Shown here: in pieces, positions 1 through 7,538 of the stretch
Layout of the letters: each line of letters opens with the position of its first letter
Position numbering within the stretch: position 1 is the stretch's first letter
Source of the DNA: CAVAVT01 sp963592185
GTDB lineage: Bacteria > Bacillota > Negativicutes > Selenomonadales > Selenomonadaceae
DNA length: 8,944 bases
Direction of reading: 5' to 3'
NCBI GenBank assembly: GCA_963592185.1
Contig: CAVAVT010000064.1
Location: forward strand, 1 to 8,944
Notes under the pieces: model-generated
Databases searched by the model: none
Seen by the model: the letters and a program-made list of their open reading frames with translations, nothing else
Told to the model about the DNA's origin: nothing
Made by a program: the position numbers and the translations under genes

Positions 1-36
1 ATAACTGATATCATAAATTTAAAGATTTGAACTTTC

Positions 37-73
37 ATGGAGCTATAGTTTTGCGATGAAGCTATAGCTCCAT
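37..73. promoter_or_regulatory. Perfect 12-bp inverted repeat around a possible promoter, upstream of the acyltransferase-deoR pair
   Basis: ATGGAGCTATAG (37-48) is exactly complementary to CTATAGCTCCAT (62-73), with a 13-nt centre. The two halves can also be read as two near-copies of the palindrome AGCTATAGCT (41-50 with one mismatch, 60-69 perfect) set 19 bp apart, about two helical turns. A weak promoter reading puts TTGCGA (51-56) as the -35 box between the arms and TACTTT (73-78) as the -10 box. That geometry would suit an operator bound by the DeoR-family protein encoded downstream, which is an inference. A hairpin in the leader or the end of an upstream gene is the alternative. The right arm is followed by an A/T-rich stretch but not by a clean T-run, so a terminator is less likely. 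Confidence 0.5.
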
Positions 74-103
74 ACTTTATTTTAAATATATGGAGGCCCA
101 TTT

Positions 104-1264
104 ATGAGTTTAACCGCAGCGGCAGAAACAGCAAAACCAGCCCGACGTCCAAGGCTGGAGGCCATAGAATATATCCGTGGAATTTCAATGCTTGGTGTAA
201 TAGGCATACATACCGGAGCCCAATATCTTATGAATCCCTCCGCAAACATTCATCTTGTGGCACTTTTTGAAGTAGCCTCACGCTTTTCTGTACCGATTTT
301 CTTTTTTATCTCCGCATTCGGACTTTTCTACAATCTGAATATCCATGCGAAGTTGGACTACAAAAGCTTTTATCTACGTCGAATAAAGACTGTTATGATT
401 CCCTATCTAGTATGGTCAGCCTTTTACATGATGCACTATGTTTACTTATACAGAGATTATTCCATACTTACACTGAAAACCCTGGCACTTAAGCTGTTCT
501 TCGGAGACACCAGCTATCAGCTGTACTTTCTTGTAATACTTCTTTGGTTTTATCTATTGATGCCTATCTGGATATATCTTATAAAAAGGATTAATCTTTC
601 TGGTTTGGTCTTGCTCCTCATTGCACAAATTGCCTTCGATTATTTTTCCAGCTACATCCTCAGGGCGGATGGCATTTCCAGCACAATATTAAAGGATTTA
701 ATTAAATACAGGCTGAACTATTGGGTAGTCCATTACGTATTTATTTTCATCTTAGGAGGCTGGCTTGCGGTACATGCTGATAAATTCAAGCTGTTTATGA
801 AGAATTACCGAAAAGAACTCATTGCTTTCTTTGTATTAACACTGGCAGGAATAATGGGATATTACTATAAGCTTTTATATGTAACAGGATATACACCCAT
901 GGAAGCCGTTAATACAGCCCATCAACTTTCCCCTATTGGCATTCTGTACACTATTGCAGCCTCACTGTTCTTTTTCACAATTTTTACCGATAAAAACTAC
1001 CCTGCTCCGATAAAAAAATTGCTGCATCTGCTTGGAAAACATTCTTATTTTGCATATTTGGTGCATCCGATTTTCATCACATATATTATAATGATAATGC
1101 ACTCAAAAAATATTGTGATGACAGCCCCAAAGGTTATTGCATTTTATTTCGCAATAACAATTCTTTCAATAATTACAGCGATTATTTTCAGACGAATCGG
1201 TCAGGCGATTCCGGTTTTAAATGCATTAACTATTGGTGTCTGGCCTAAAAAGAAGACTATGTAA
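104..1264 (+). CDS. Acyltransferase-3 family integral membrane protein
   Basis: This is a polytopic membrane protein of 386 residues, within the usual size of the acyltransferase-3 (OafA/NodX/YrhL-type) family. These proteins move acyl groups, often acetyl, onto surface polysaccharides or other envelope molecules. The family signature is visible near the N-terminus: E19, R25-G26 and H36 in the first membrane segment. It is followed by the SRFSVPIFFFISAF segment (about 59-72) and a late LGKHSYFAYLVHP segment typical of the family. About ten hydrophobic segments can be counted, and the C-terminus is basic (PKKKTM). The ATG at 104 has GGAGG at 92-96. Its stop lies 12 nt before the DeoR start, so the two genes are probably co-transcribed. 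The acceptor molecule cannot be told from sequence, and no glycan biosynthesis gene is nearby. Confidence 0.85.
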   Translation: MSLTAAAETAKPARRPRLEAIEYIRGISMLGVIGIHTGAQYLMNPSANIHLVALFEVASRFSVPIFFFISAFGLFYNLNIHAKLDYKSFYLRRIKTVMIPYLVWSAFYMMHYVYLYRDYSILTLKTLALKLFFGDTSYQLYFLVILLWFYLLMPIWIYLIKRINLSGLVLLLIAQIAFDYFSSYILRADGISSTILKDLIKYRLNYWVVHYVFIFILGGWLAVHADKFKLFMKNYRKELIAFFVLTLAGIMGYYYKLLYVTGYTPMEAVNTAHQLSPIGILYTIAASLFFFTIFTDKNYPAPIKKLLHLLGKHSYFAYLVHPIFITYIIMIMHSKNIVMTAPKVIAFYFAITILSIITAIIFRRIGQAIPVLNALTIGVWPKKKTM

Positions 1265-1276
1265 GGAAGTGATGTC

Positions 1277-2035
1277 ATGCTTGGAATTGAACGCAGACAA
1301 AAAATTATAGAAATCCTGCAACGGGACGGAAAGGTATATGTATCTATGCTCGCCAAGGAGTTTGGCGTTACTGAGGAAACCGTGCGCCGTGACCTGGAAA
1401 AACTTGAGGGCCAGCAGCTGCTTCAAAGAAGCTACGGCGGAGCTGTCCCCGTAGAAAAAGCCAATGAAGATATCAGCTTTGATCAGCGTTCCATTACTCA
1501 TGTAGATGAAAAAAAGCTTCTTACCAACAAGGCAATTGAACTGATTGAGGACGGAGATACCATCTTTATTGATGCCAGCTCCACAGCCCTTTTGCTTAGA
1601 CCACATTTGGAGCAGAAGCAGAATATTACAATAATCACCAATTCAGTAAGACTGCTTTATGATGCGGCTCTGAATACCAATCTTAGAATCCTCTCCACCG
1701 GCGGCAATCTAAAAAATAATTCCTTTGCCCTTAACGGACCAATTGCACAGGATGCAATTTCCAAATTCACAGTTGATATTGCCATTATCAGCTGCAAGGC
1801 TCTTAGTCAGGAATATGGAGCCATGGAAAGTACGGTCGCTGAAGCCAGCCTCAAAAAAGTGATGCTTACAAGAGCTAGAAAGAAAATTCTCCTTGTTGAT
1901 CATCATAAGTTTGATAAAACAGCATTTGTACATATCTGCAACATAAAAGAATTCTCATACATCGTAACGGATCAGAAGCCCTCCCCTGAATGGTGCAGAA
2001 TTGCCAAGCAGGAAAATATCGGTCTTATATATTGA
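1277..2035 (+). CDS. DeoR-family transcriptional repressor, candidate regulator of rhamnose use
   Basis: At 252 residues this is the normal DeoR/GlpR length. An N-terminal helix-turn-helix occupies about residues 6-57, with the family signature VTEETVRRDLEKLE at 31-44 and the YGGAV linker at 53-57. The C-terminal sensor domain (about 75-230) has the phosphosugar-binding features of the family: DASST (99-103), TNSV (121-124), STGG (140-143) and LLVDHHKFDK (205-214). Members usually repress sugar operons and release DNA when bound by a phosphorylated sugar. Here rhamnulose-1-phosphate or a related compound would be the natural guess, because the gene ends facing the rha operon and no AraC-type RhaS/RhaR is present. 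That link is inferred. DeoR-type rhamnose regulators (RhaR) are known from Bacilli. The ATG at 1277 follows AAGGAAG just after the acyltransferase stop. Confidence 0.88.
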   Translation: MLGIERRQKIIEILQRDGKVYVSMLAKEFGVTEETVRRDLEKLEGQQLLQRSYGGAVPVEKANEDISFDQRSITHVDEKKLLTNKAIELIEDGDTIFIDASSTALLLRPHLEQKQNITIITNSVRLLYDAALNTNLRILSTGGNLKNNSFALNGPIAQDAISKFTVDIAIISCKALSQEYGAMESTVAEASLKKVMLTRARKKILLVDHHKFDKTAFVHICNIKEFSYIVTDQKPSPEWCRIAKQENIGLIY

Positions 2036-2051
2036 TTAATCTGCCCATAGA

Positions 2052-2087
2052 GAAAACCCCTGAAGCATAACCGCTTCAGGGGTTTTC
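2052..2087. terminator. Bidirectional intrinsic terminator between the convergent deoR-type gene and rhaM
   Basis: A perfect 15-bp stem, GAAAACCCCTGAAGC (2052-2066) with GCTTCAGGGGTTTTC (2073-2087), encloses the 6-nt loop ATAACC. The stem base is A/T on both sides, so each strand reads a G/C-rich stem ending in a T-rich tract. It lies 16 nt past the regulator stop and 33 nt past the rhaM stop, and can end both transcripts. Confidence 0.92.
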
Positions 2088-2120
2088 CGTTTGTGAATAT
2101 ATTTTTGGGGAATTAGCAAT

Positions 2121-2438
2121 TTATTCAAGGAAGAATACTTGCTTCATCTTCGGCTGTGCTCCGGTTTCTGGATCCATCTCCATAACCATAACATCCTTCA
2201 TGTATTCATTCCACTTGTCTACTACAGCACTGCGAGCCTGAGTTTCCTCTGCAAAAGCAACTCCCTTTTCGCATTCAAAGTAGCCAAACAGCTCATTGCC
2301 TGTATTCCAGATGGTATAGTTGCTGATACCAGCGCTTTTCAGAACTTCCTTCAGCTCGGGCCAGATATTGTTGTGACGATTAACATATTCGTCCAACATG
2401 CCATCCTTAACAACAGCTTTCCAAGCAAATCTTTCCAT
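2121..2438 (-). CDS. rhaM: L-rhamnose mutarotase RhaM
   Basis: This small cytoplasmic enzyme of 105 residues interconverts the alpha and beta anomers of L-rhamnose, supplying the form the isomerase uses. The length matches the E. coli protein (104 residues). The family motifs are clear: Y18 and H22 in EYVNRHNNIWPELKEVLK, Y41, and W76 in KWNEYMKDVM (75-84). From memory of the E. coli enzyme, H22 is catalytic and Y18, Y41 and W76 contact the sugar. The second tryptophan found there (W77) is asparagine here. It is the last gene of the rha operon. Its start is preceded by AAGGAGG (complement of 2448-2454), which overlaps the stop codon of the MFS gene, so translation may be coupled. The gene ends at a shared bidirectional terminator. 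Confidence 0.95.
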   Translation of the reverse strand: MERFAWKAVVKDGMLDEYVNRHNNIWPELKEVLKSAGISNYTIWNTGNELFGYFECEKGVAFAEETQARSAVVDKWNEYMKDVMVMEMDPETGAQPKMKQVFFLE

Positions 2439-2452
2439 CTAAAATTGCCTCC

Positions 2453-3760
2453 TTATTTTATCCAGCCGTTTTCATCCAGCTCATCACCATAACGTTCAGC
2501 GGTAATCTCATCCAAGGTTTTGCCTCTGTCATCTCCGCCGAAGAATGTACCAGCAATCCAGCTTACCAGTACGAAACCAACCATCAGCATTGCTGCGGTC
2601 TGGAAGCCCATGAACTCCATGATGATAGGAACTGCAAAGCCCCAGATAGCTGCTGCAAAACGAGTTACGAAGAAGGTAAAGCCCTGTGCTGTAGCACGAT
2701 AACGTACAGGGAAAAGCTCGGAGCTCCACAGCTGGTAGAACTGCTGCTGCATTGAGAGGCCCCATACGATGGTGAAGAAGAAGAGCATCCACATTTCAAG
2801 CATATCGCCAGGAAGTGTCCATACAATCCAGCTCAAGAGACCAAGTCCGGAGAAAATACCGAAAATCTTACGACGATTGAATTTGTCTGCGGTATACATG
2901 AAGATTACAGTTGTAATCATGCATACAACGAAGTTAAGTGCGGTAAGACCAAGAGACATTGCGTTGCTCAAATTTCCAACATGCTCATAAACATACGGCA
3001 TGAAGAATCCATTAGTAGATGCGGCCAAATTCCACATTGCGTAAACGCCTACACACATGAGAACGGTTTTAAGGGAAGTACCTTTAAGGATATCACCATA
3101 GGAAGCCTTACGCTCCTTAATGCCTTTTGCAGCCAGTTCCTCAGAACGCTTTTTAGCTTCAACCCACTCAGTGGACTCTGGCATCTTAAGTCTCTGATAC
3201 CAAATCCATGCAGCTACAACAATCAAGTGAGCAAACACAAGTCTGTTACCCAAAAGACCAAACATTTCATTCATAGGAATGGAAGCCAGGAACACAACTA
3301 CAGGACCAAGCATCCAAGCAATCTGTGCTGAGCCGCAATGCTTTGCTCGATTCTCTGCCGGCGCTTCCTCAGCGATAAATGTCCAGGAAGCAACAACGTC
3401 AGCACCAACAGTAAGGCCGACAACAACGTAACCAAGAAGGAACATTGGATAATTGGTTGCGAGACAGATGATTAATACACCTATCATATATATAAGCAAT
3501 GCATAGTTGTAAACGAATTTACGTCCATACTTATCGCAAAGCTTACCACCGATTAATGCGCCCAAAGCAGCACCGCCTGTGTTTGAGGACAATGCCATCA
3601 ACAAGCCCATCTGTACACTGCTCATTCCAAGGTACTCTGCCCACATGCTGAGACCGGATGCACCGGCAACGATAGAACCTGCATCAATGTAGCTGATAAG
3701 ACCAGCTATCAAGGTTTTCTTCCAAGCAGACATATTATAGTCTAACTGTACACCTAACAT
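2453..3760 (-). CDS. MFS transporter, sugar-porter-like; probable L-rhamnose importer
   Basis: The 435-residue protein has about 12 membrane helices in two halves joined by a charged loop (about 195-228). Major facilitator signatures are present: motif A GGKLCDKYGRK (71-81), its second-half copy ADKFNRRK (291-298), the EEAPAENRAK segment (131-140), PESTEW at the end of the sixth helix (194-199), and ELFPVRYRATAQG (348-360), which is typical of sugar porters and relatives. Its place between rhaD and rhaM and the lack of any other sugar uptake gene in the operon suggest that it imports L-rhamnose, probably by proton symport. It is not a RhaT-type protein. The ATG at 3758-3760 follows an AAGGGG site about 10 nt upstream; Met10 has no ribosome site. 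Substrate specificity is inferred from context only. Confidence 0.88.
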   Translation of the reverse strand: MLGVQLDYNMSAWKKTLIAGLISYIDAGSIVAGASGLSMWAEYLGMSSVQMGLLMALSSNTGGAALGALIGGKLCDKYGRKFVYNYALLIYMIGVLIICLATNYPMFLLGYVVVGLTVGADVVASWTFIAEEAPAENRAKHCGSAQIAWMLGPVVVFLASIPMNEMFGLLGNRLVFAHLIVVAAWIWYQRLKMPESTEWVEAKKRSEELAAKGIKERKASYGDILKGTSLKTVLMCVGVYAMWNLAASTNGFFMPYVYEHVGNLSNAMSLGLTALNFVVCMITTVIFMYTADKFNRRKIFGIFSGLGLLSWIVWTLPGDMLEMWMLFFFTIVWGLSMQQQFYQLWSSELFPVRYRATAQGFTFFVTRFAAAIWGFAVPIIMEFMGFQTAAMLMVGFVLVSWIAGTFFGGDDRGKTLDEITAERYGDELDENGWIK

Positions 3761-3797
3761 ATTTTCTACACCCCTTATTTTTATTCAGAGAATCCGC

Positions 3798-3819
3798 TAC
3801 CCCTAACGTATCCCTAATG
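3798..3819. repeat. Imperfect 11-bp tandem repeat in the rhaD-MFS gap
   Basis: TACCCCTAACG (3798-3808) is followed directly by TATCCCTAATG (3809-3819), with two differences in 11 positions. It sits in the 78-nt gap between rhaD and the MFS gene, the longest gap inside the operon. No clear hairpin or promoter was seen there. The repeat may be chance or a small regulatory or RNA-processing element. Confidence 0.4.
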
Positions 3820-3838
3820 TAAACCCCATATTTTTGTC

Positions 3839-4657
3839 TTAATCCAAGAACTCAGTTCTGAGATTGATATTGAAATCACGAGCAAGATCAAGGAAATTCT
3901 GCTTAGTGATTGTCTGCTTCTTGCCACCCATAGAGATGACCTTTACACAGATTTCTGCAGCCTTCTCTGCTGTGTCCATAAGACCAAATGCCTCATCGAA
4001 ATCATCACCACATACGAACATTCCATGATGAGCCCAAACTACAACTCTGTATTCCTGCATCAGTTTGCTAGTGGCATCTGCGATTTCTTTGCCGCCTGGA
4101 ACCATCCAGGGAACCACACCGATACCCTCTGGGAAGATAACAGGATCTTCTGTAGCCATTTCCCAAAGCTCCTTGGTGAAAGCCTTGCTCTCCAGCGGAA
4201 GAATAAATGTCAATGCAATAACATTGGTCGGATGTGCATGATAGATAACATGATTTCTGCCATCGGTGAGCTTCTTCTGAATCTCATGATTTGCAAGATG
4301 AGTAGGAAGCTCGCTGGTTGGCTTTCCACCCTGTTCCAGGCCCCAAACAATGCTGTACTTTTCGCCCTTCTCATCAATCTTAATGATTGCCATGTTATTC
4401 TGTGGCTCAAGGATAACATTGCGCATATACTTGCCGCTGCCTGTTACAGCAAAATACTCATTTGCCAGGTCAGGAACAGTATTGCCGATATCCAGCCATT
4501 CGCTCGGAGCCTTGAGCTGATCCTTTATTTCTTCAATTTCCTCAGGCTTAATGCGATAAGTAAGGTTTCCACCATTACGCTCATGCCATCCCTTTTTGAA
4601 GGCATCGTCTGTCAATCTCATGAAACCCTGAATAAAAGTTGAATCCTTTACTTCCAT
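3839..4657 (-). CDS. rhaD: L-rhamnulose-1-phosphate aldolase RhaD
   Basis: This class II zinc aldolase cleaves L-rhamnulose-1-phosphate to dihydroxyacetone phosphate and L-lactaldehyde in the cytoplasm. At 272 residues it is nearly the same length as E. coli RhaD (274) and aligns along its whole length: KGWHERNGGNLTYR (22-35), VTGSGKYMRNV (71-81), TSELPTH (114-120), VIYHAHPTN (137-145), GVVPWMVPG (180-188), HHGMF (210-214) and DTAEKAAE. The catalytic glutamate is E116 and the zinc histidines are H140, H142 and H211, each one position off the E. coli E117, H141, H143 and H212. These residues separate it from the shorter fuculose-phosphate aldolase FucA. The ATG at 4655-4657 has AAAGGAG (complement of 4667-4673). 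It starts 21 nt after the isomerase stop, which places it firmly in the operon. Confidence 0.96.
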   Translation of the reverse strand: MEVKDSTFIQGFMRLTDDAFKKGWHERNGGNLTYRIKPEEIEEIKDQLKAPSEWLDIGNTVPDLANEYFAVTGSGKYMRNVILEPQNNMAIIKIDEKGEKYSIVWGLEQGGKPTSELPTHLANHEIQKKLTDGRNHVIYHAHPTNVIALTFILPLESKAFTKELWEMATEDPVIFPEGIGVVPWMVPGGKEIADATSKLMQEYRVVVWAHHGMFVCGDDFDEAFGLMDTAEKAAEICVKVISMGGKKQTITKQNFLDLARDFNINLRTEFLD

Positions 4658-4678
4658 TGCTAACTTCTCCTTTTTTTC

Positions 4679-6094
4679 TTATCTTGTAACAATGTCTACA
4701 TCTATATTGAAAATCTTTGCTACCTTGAGAATGGTATCAATGTGATGTCCTACTGCTGCAGCCATGTGGTGAGTAGGTCCTGCCTCGCTCCAGCGGTTGC
4801 AGAATTCTCTTGCTCCGCAGCTGAAACGTGTACGCATGTTGGTATCACCAAAGGTGAAGATAGGTCCTTCCTCGTTGATGCCTTCAGCAACTACAAACTT
4901 GAACTTGCCGTTCTTGTCCTGAGTGATTGCCAAATAGGTTATAGGACCTGCTGGTGGATAGAACTGAGTCAGGTATCCGCCGCCGGTCTTTCCATGGAAT
5001 ACTGGAACAATCTTCATGGAAGGCTTCTTTTCGGAAATATCAGCATCGCCGGAACCGGAATGTCCAATAATGCAGATGTCCTTATCGAAATCAATGGAGT
5101 ACATCTCGGACAGCTGTCCAGTACCAGAAATGGTCTTCAAAATGGACATTGCCATTGCGACCTTTATATCACCCTCAACAGCACATGCTGTACCCTGCTT
5201 AATGAGCATGGAGAATGCTGGAATCAACATACTGTCAAGCTTGCCGGCAACTCCCTGGGAGAATCCATCATAGTGAGATGCAACGAAACCCAGTTTTTCA
5301 TCCTTAACCCACTGCTCAAAGGCAACAACATAGCGAGCCATGTCCCAAACCTTTTCAACAGAGCCATCTTCAATATCAAAGGTTGCCAGAATATCCTCCG
5401 CCTTAGCACGGATAACAGTCTCATCATCAATATTATCAGCGATGGCCCACATTTTCTCCCAGTCAAACTGCTTGGTATAGAGCCACATTCTGTGGTAAAG
5501 GTTGGTCTCATCAATATAAAGATCCATCATGCCGGGATATGGACGTCCAATCTGCGCAAGGTTGGTATCACGGAAACGGCGGCGAACCTGTGCCGCTTTG
5601 CACCAGTCCTCCAGCTCAGCCTGTACCTGGGGATCTCCGCCCTCTACAACGCCAGTAATTACAGCATGGCGCTTGCCAGCTCTTTCAAGGTCAGCTACCA
5701 TTTCACCAACAGCACCACATGCATACAGCTCACCAAGCCATGTTGGAATATCTGTGTTTTCATAATCAGGCGCTTTTTTCTTCTGTACATTTACCAAAAC
5801 AACAGGAACATCCAAATCACGAATTGCTGGAAGCATGTTGTAGGATGTTGCATATGTCAGAAGCTGAAGAATAACCAAATCAACATCTGCTGCACGGAAC
5901 TTGTCTCCAGCAGCCATTGCCTGCTCCTTGGTAGTTACCATACCTCCATCTACAAGCTCAACTGTATCCGGAAGAGTCTTTTTGAAATTTTCAAACTGTG
6001 ACTCAAATTCAGGTACCAGCTGTGGGAACTGTGGAAGATATGCTCCCAATGCAATGGAAAATACGCCAACTTTGGCTTTGGTATCAACTAACAT
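4679..6094 (-). CDS. L-arabinose/L-fucose isomerase-fold protein; probable L-rhamnose isomerase of this operon
   Basis: The 471-residue protein belongs to the AraA/FucI ketol-isomerase superfamily and not to the TIM-barrel RhaA family. The N-terminal half carries a Rossmann-like start (VGVFSIALGAYLPQFP) and DVDLVILQLLTYATSYNMLPA (70-90). The C-terminal half has the metal-site pattern of AraA: E307 in AVEGD, E330 in LSEMYSIDF, H345 in IIGHSGSGD, and H442/H443 in AGPTHHMA. These correspond by motif to E. coli AraA E306, E333, H350 and H450. It is shorter than AraA (about 500) and FucI (about 590). Lying between rhaB and rhaD, with no RhaA in the window, it is the best candidate to convert L-rhamnose to L-rhamnulose. 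That specificity is inferred, and activity on L-fucose or L-arabinose is possible. The ATG at 6092-6094 has GGAGGGG just upstream (complement of 6100-6106). Confidence 0.85.
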   Translation of the reverse strand: MLVDTKAKVGVFSIALGAYLPQFPQLVPEFESQFENFKKTLPDTVELVDGGMVTTKEQAMAAGDKFRAADVDLVILQLLTYATSYNMLPAIRDLDVPVVLVNVQKKKAPDYENTDIPTWLGELYACGAVGEMVADLERAGKRHAVITGVVEGGDPQVQAELEDWCKAAQVRRRFRDTNLAQIGRPYPGMMDLYIDETNLYHRMWLYTKQFDWEKMWAIADNIDDETVIRAKAEDILATFDIEDGSVEKVWDMARYVVAFEQWVKDEKLGFVASHYDGFSQGVAGKLDSMLIPAFSMLIKQGTACAVEGDIKVAMAMSILKTISGTGQLSEMYSIDFDKDICIIGHSGSGDADISEKKPSMKIVPVFHGKTGGGYLTQFYPPAGPITYLAITQDKNGKFKFVVAEGINEEGPIFTFGDTNMRTRFSCGAREFCNRWSEAGPTHHMAAAVGHHIDTILKVAKIFNIDVDIVTR

Positions 6095-6123
6095 CTTTAC
6101 CCCTCCATATATTCATATACACA

Positions 6124-7530
6124 TTAAAGATTGACTAATTTTACATCAAAAGATTTTGCGATATTTTGTCTTGCTTCAGACAAATCCTTGTAGCTTCCAT
6201 CCCGGAGCATCTGTGCCATGATGTTACCAATGGCCGTTCCCTCGATGGGTCCTGCATATATCTGCTTGCCAGTTTTTTCTGCCAACATACGGTTGAGGAA
6301 CTTGTCCTGGCATCCACCACCCACAATGTGGATTCTGCTGTAGCTTCTGCCTGTAATATCTTCGATTTCCTTTACTGTTTTCTGATAGCAGGCTGCCAAA
6401 CTGTTGTATACACAGTACAGAAGCTCACATTCTGTCTCTGGCTTATCCTGTCCAGTTTTTTCACAGTACGCCTGAAGTGCACCAATCATGCTTTCTGGTG
6501 CCAGGAAGGAGCTGTCATTTACATCAACTACAGAATCAAAATACTTGCCGATATCAGCCAATGTATAAAGCTCTTCAAAGCTATAAGCATGTTTGAATTC
6601 CTTGCGCAGCGACTGCATCATCCACATGCCCATAATGTTTTTCAGGTAACGATAGCGGTAATGATATCCGCCTTCATTAGTAAAGTTCAACTTTCTGCTG
6701 GCTTCGGTGCAATCAGGAATCAGTCTTTCAATTCCCATCAATGACCAAGTACCAGAGCTGAGGTAAATATAGTCATCATCGGTTGCAGGTACAGCCAGTA
6801 CAGCGGAGCCAGTATCATGAGTTGCTGGAAGGACTACATCTGTATCAAATCCAACTTCAGTTTTGATATCCTCGCTAAATCCGCCTACCAATGTTTTCGG
6901 CATATTCAGCTCTCCAAAAATCTTTGTTGGAAGTCCAAGCTTCTGCAGAAGACCGTAATCCCAATCACAGGTCTGAGCATTTACAAGCTGTCCAGTAGTT
7001 GCATTAGTATATTCGTTCTTGCATATTCCTGTGAGCCGGTAGTTAAGATACTCAGGAACCATCAAGAATGTCTCAGCCTGCTCCAGATATTCGGGATGCT
7101 CATGCTTTATAGCCATCAGCTGATAAATTGAGTTAAATAACTGTTTCTGAATACCGTTTCTGCCATAAAGTTCAGATTCAGAAATAACCTTATATACCTC
7201 AGTATCCATTCCCTGTGTGCGGCTGTCTCGATAAGCTACGGTATCTCCAAGAACCTTGCCATCCTTATCCAGCAGCACAAAATCAACACCCCAAGTATCA
7301 ATTCCCATGCTCGCTGGAATCCTGTTCAGCTCGTGACATTTTTTTAATCCATTGATGACCTCTTGAACAAGCCGTTCCATGTCCCAGCAAAGATGGCCAT
7401 TTTTCTCCATCAGTCCGTTGGCAAAACGATATATTTCTTCAAGTCTTAGTTTGCCATTCTCCATCCAGCCTAAAATGTGACGGCCGCTAGAAGCGCCTAT
7501 ATCAACAGCTAAATAATATTTACGCTCCAC
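6124..7530 (-). CDS. rhaB: Rhamnulokinase RhaB (FGGY kinase)
   Basis: This cytoplasmic kinase phosphorylates L-rhamnulose at C1 with ATP. It is the first gene of the rha operon. With the GTG start at 7528-7530 it has 468 residues (E. coli RhaB about 489). FGGY features in order are the ATP-binding AVDIGASSGRH (8-18), sugar-binding GIDTWGVDF (76-84), the catalytic base D239 in PATHDTGSAV, SSGTWSLMG (258-266), and the C-terminal nucleotide-binding HIVGGGCQDKFLN (401-413) and GPIEGTAIGN (427-436). ATHDTGSAV and SSGTWSLMG are typical of rhamnulokinases. A GTG at 7537-7539 would add three residues, but its first base is the last G of the AAAGGGG ribosome site, leaving no spacer. The GTG at 7530 has an 8-nt spacer and was preferred. 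The isomerase follows after 29 nt. Confidence 0.95.
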   Translation of the reverse strand: MERKYYLAVDIGASSGRHILGWMENGKLRLEEIYRFANGLMEKNGHLCWDMERLVQEVINGLKKCHELNRIPASMGIDTWGVDFVLLDKDGKVLGDTVAYRDSRTQGMDTEVYKVISESELYGRNGIQKQLFNSIYQLMAIKHEHPEYLEQAETFLMVPEYLNYRLTGICKNEYTNATTGQLVNAQTCDWDYGLLQKLGLPTKIFGELNMPKTLVGGFSEDIKTEVGFDTDVVLPATHDTGSAVLAVPATDDDYIYLSSGTWSLMGIERLIPDCTEASRKLNFTNEGGYHYRYRYLKNIMGMWMMQSLRKEFKHAYSFEELYTLADIGKYFDSVVDVNDSSFLAPESMIGALQAYCEKTGQDKPETECELLYCVYNSLAACYQKTVKEIEDITGRSYSRIHIVGGGCQDKFLNRMLAEKTGKQIYAGPIEGTAIGNIMAQMLRDGSYKDLSEARQNIAKSFDVKLVNL

Positions 7531-7538
7531 CTCATGCA

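Noticed and set aside
1226..1606. A 126-codon minus-strand open frame overlapping the acyltransferase end and the DeoR start
   Set aside because: It is antisense to two well-supported genes and has no family resemblance.
4025..4642. A 205-codon open frame opposite rhaD
   Set aside because: It is antisense to rhaD over nearly its whole length, and the translation shows no recognisable motif.
4742..6001. A 419-codon open frame on the plus strand opposite the isomerase gene
   Set aside because: It is fully antisense to a well-supported enzyme gene. Its translation is rich in Cys, Ser, Asn and Ile without domain structure, and no ribosome site was noticed. It is best explained as a composition shadow of the real gene.
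6166..6744. A 192-codon open frame opposite rhaB
   Set aside because: It is a shadow of the FGGY kinase gene, with no motif and no transcription signal seen.
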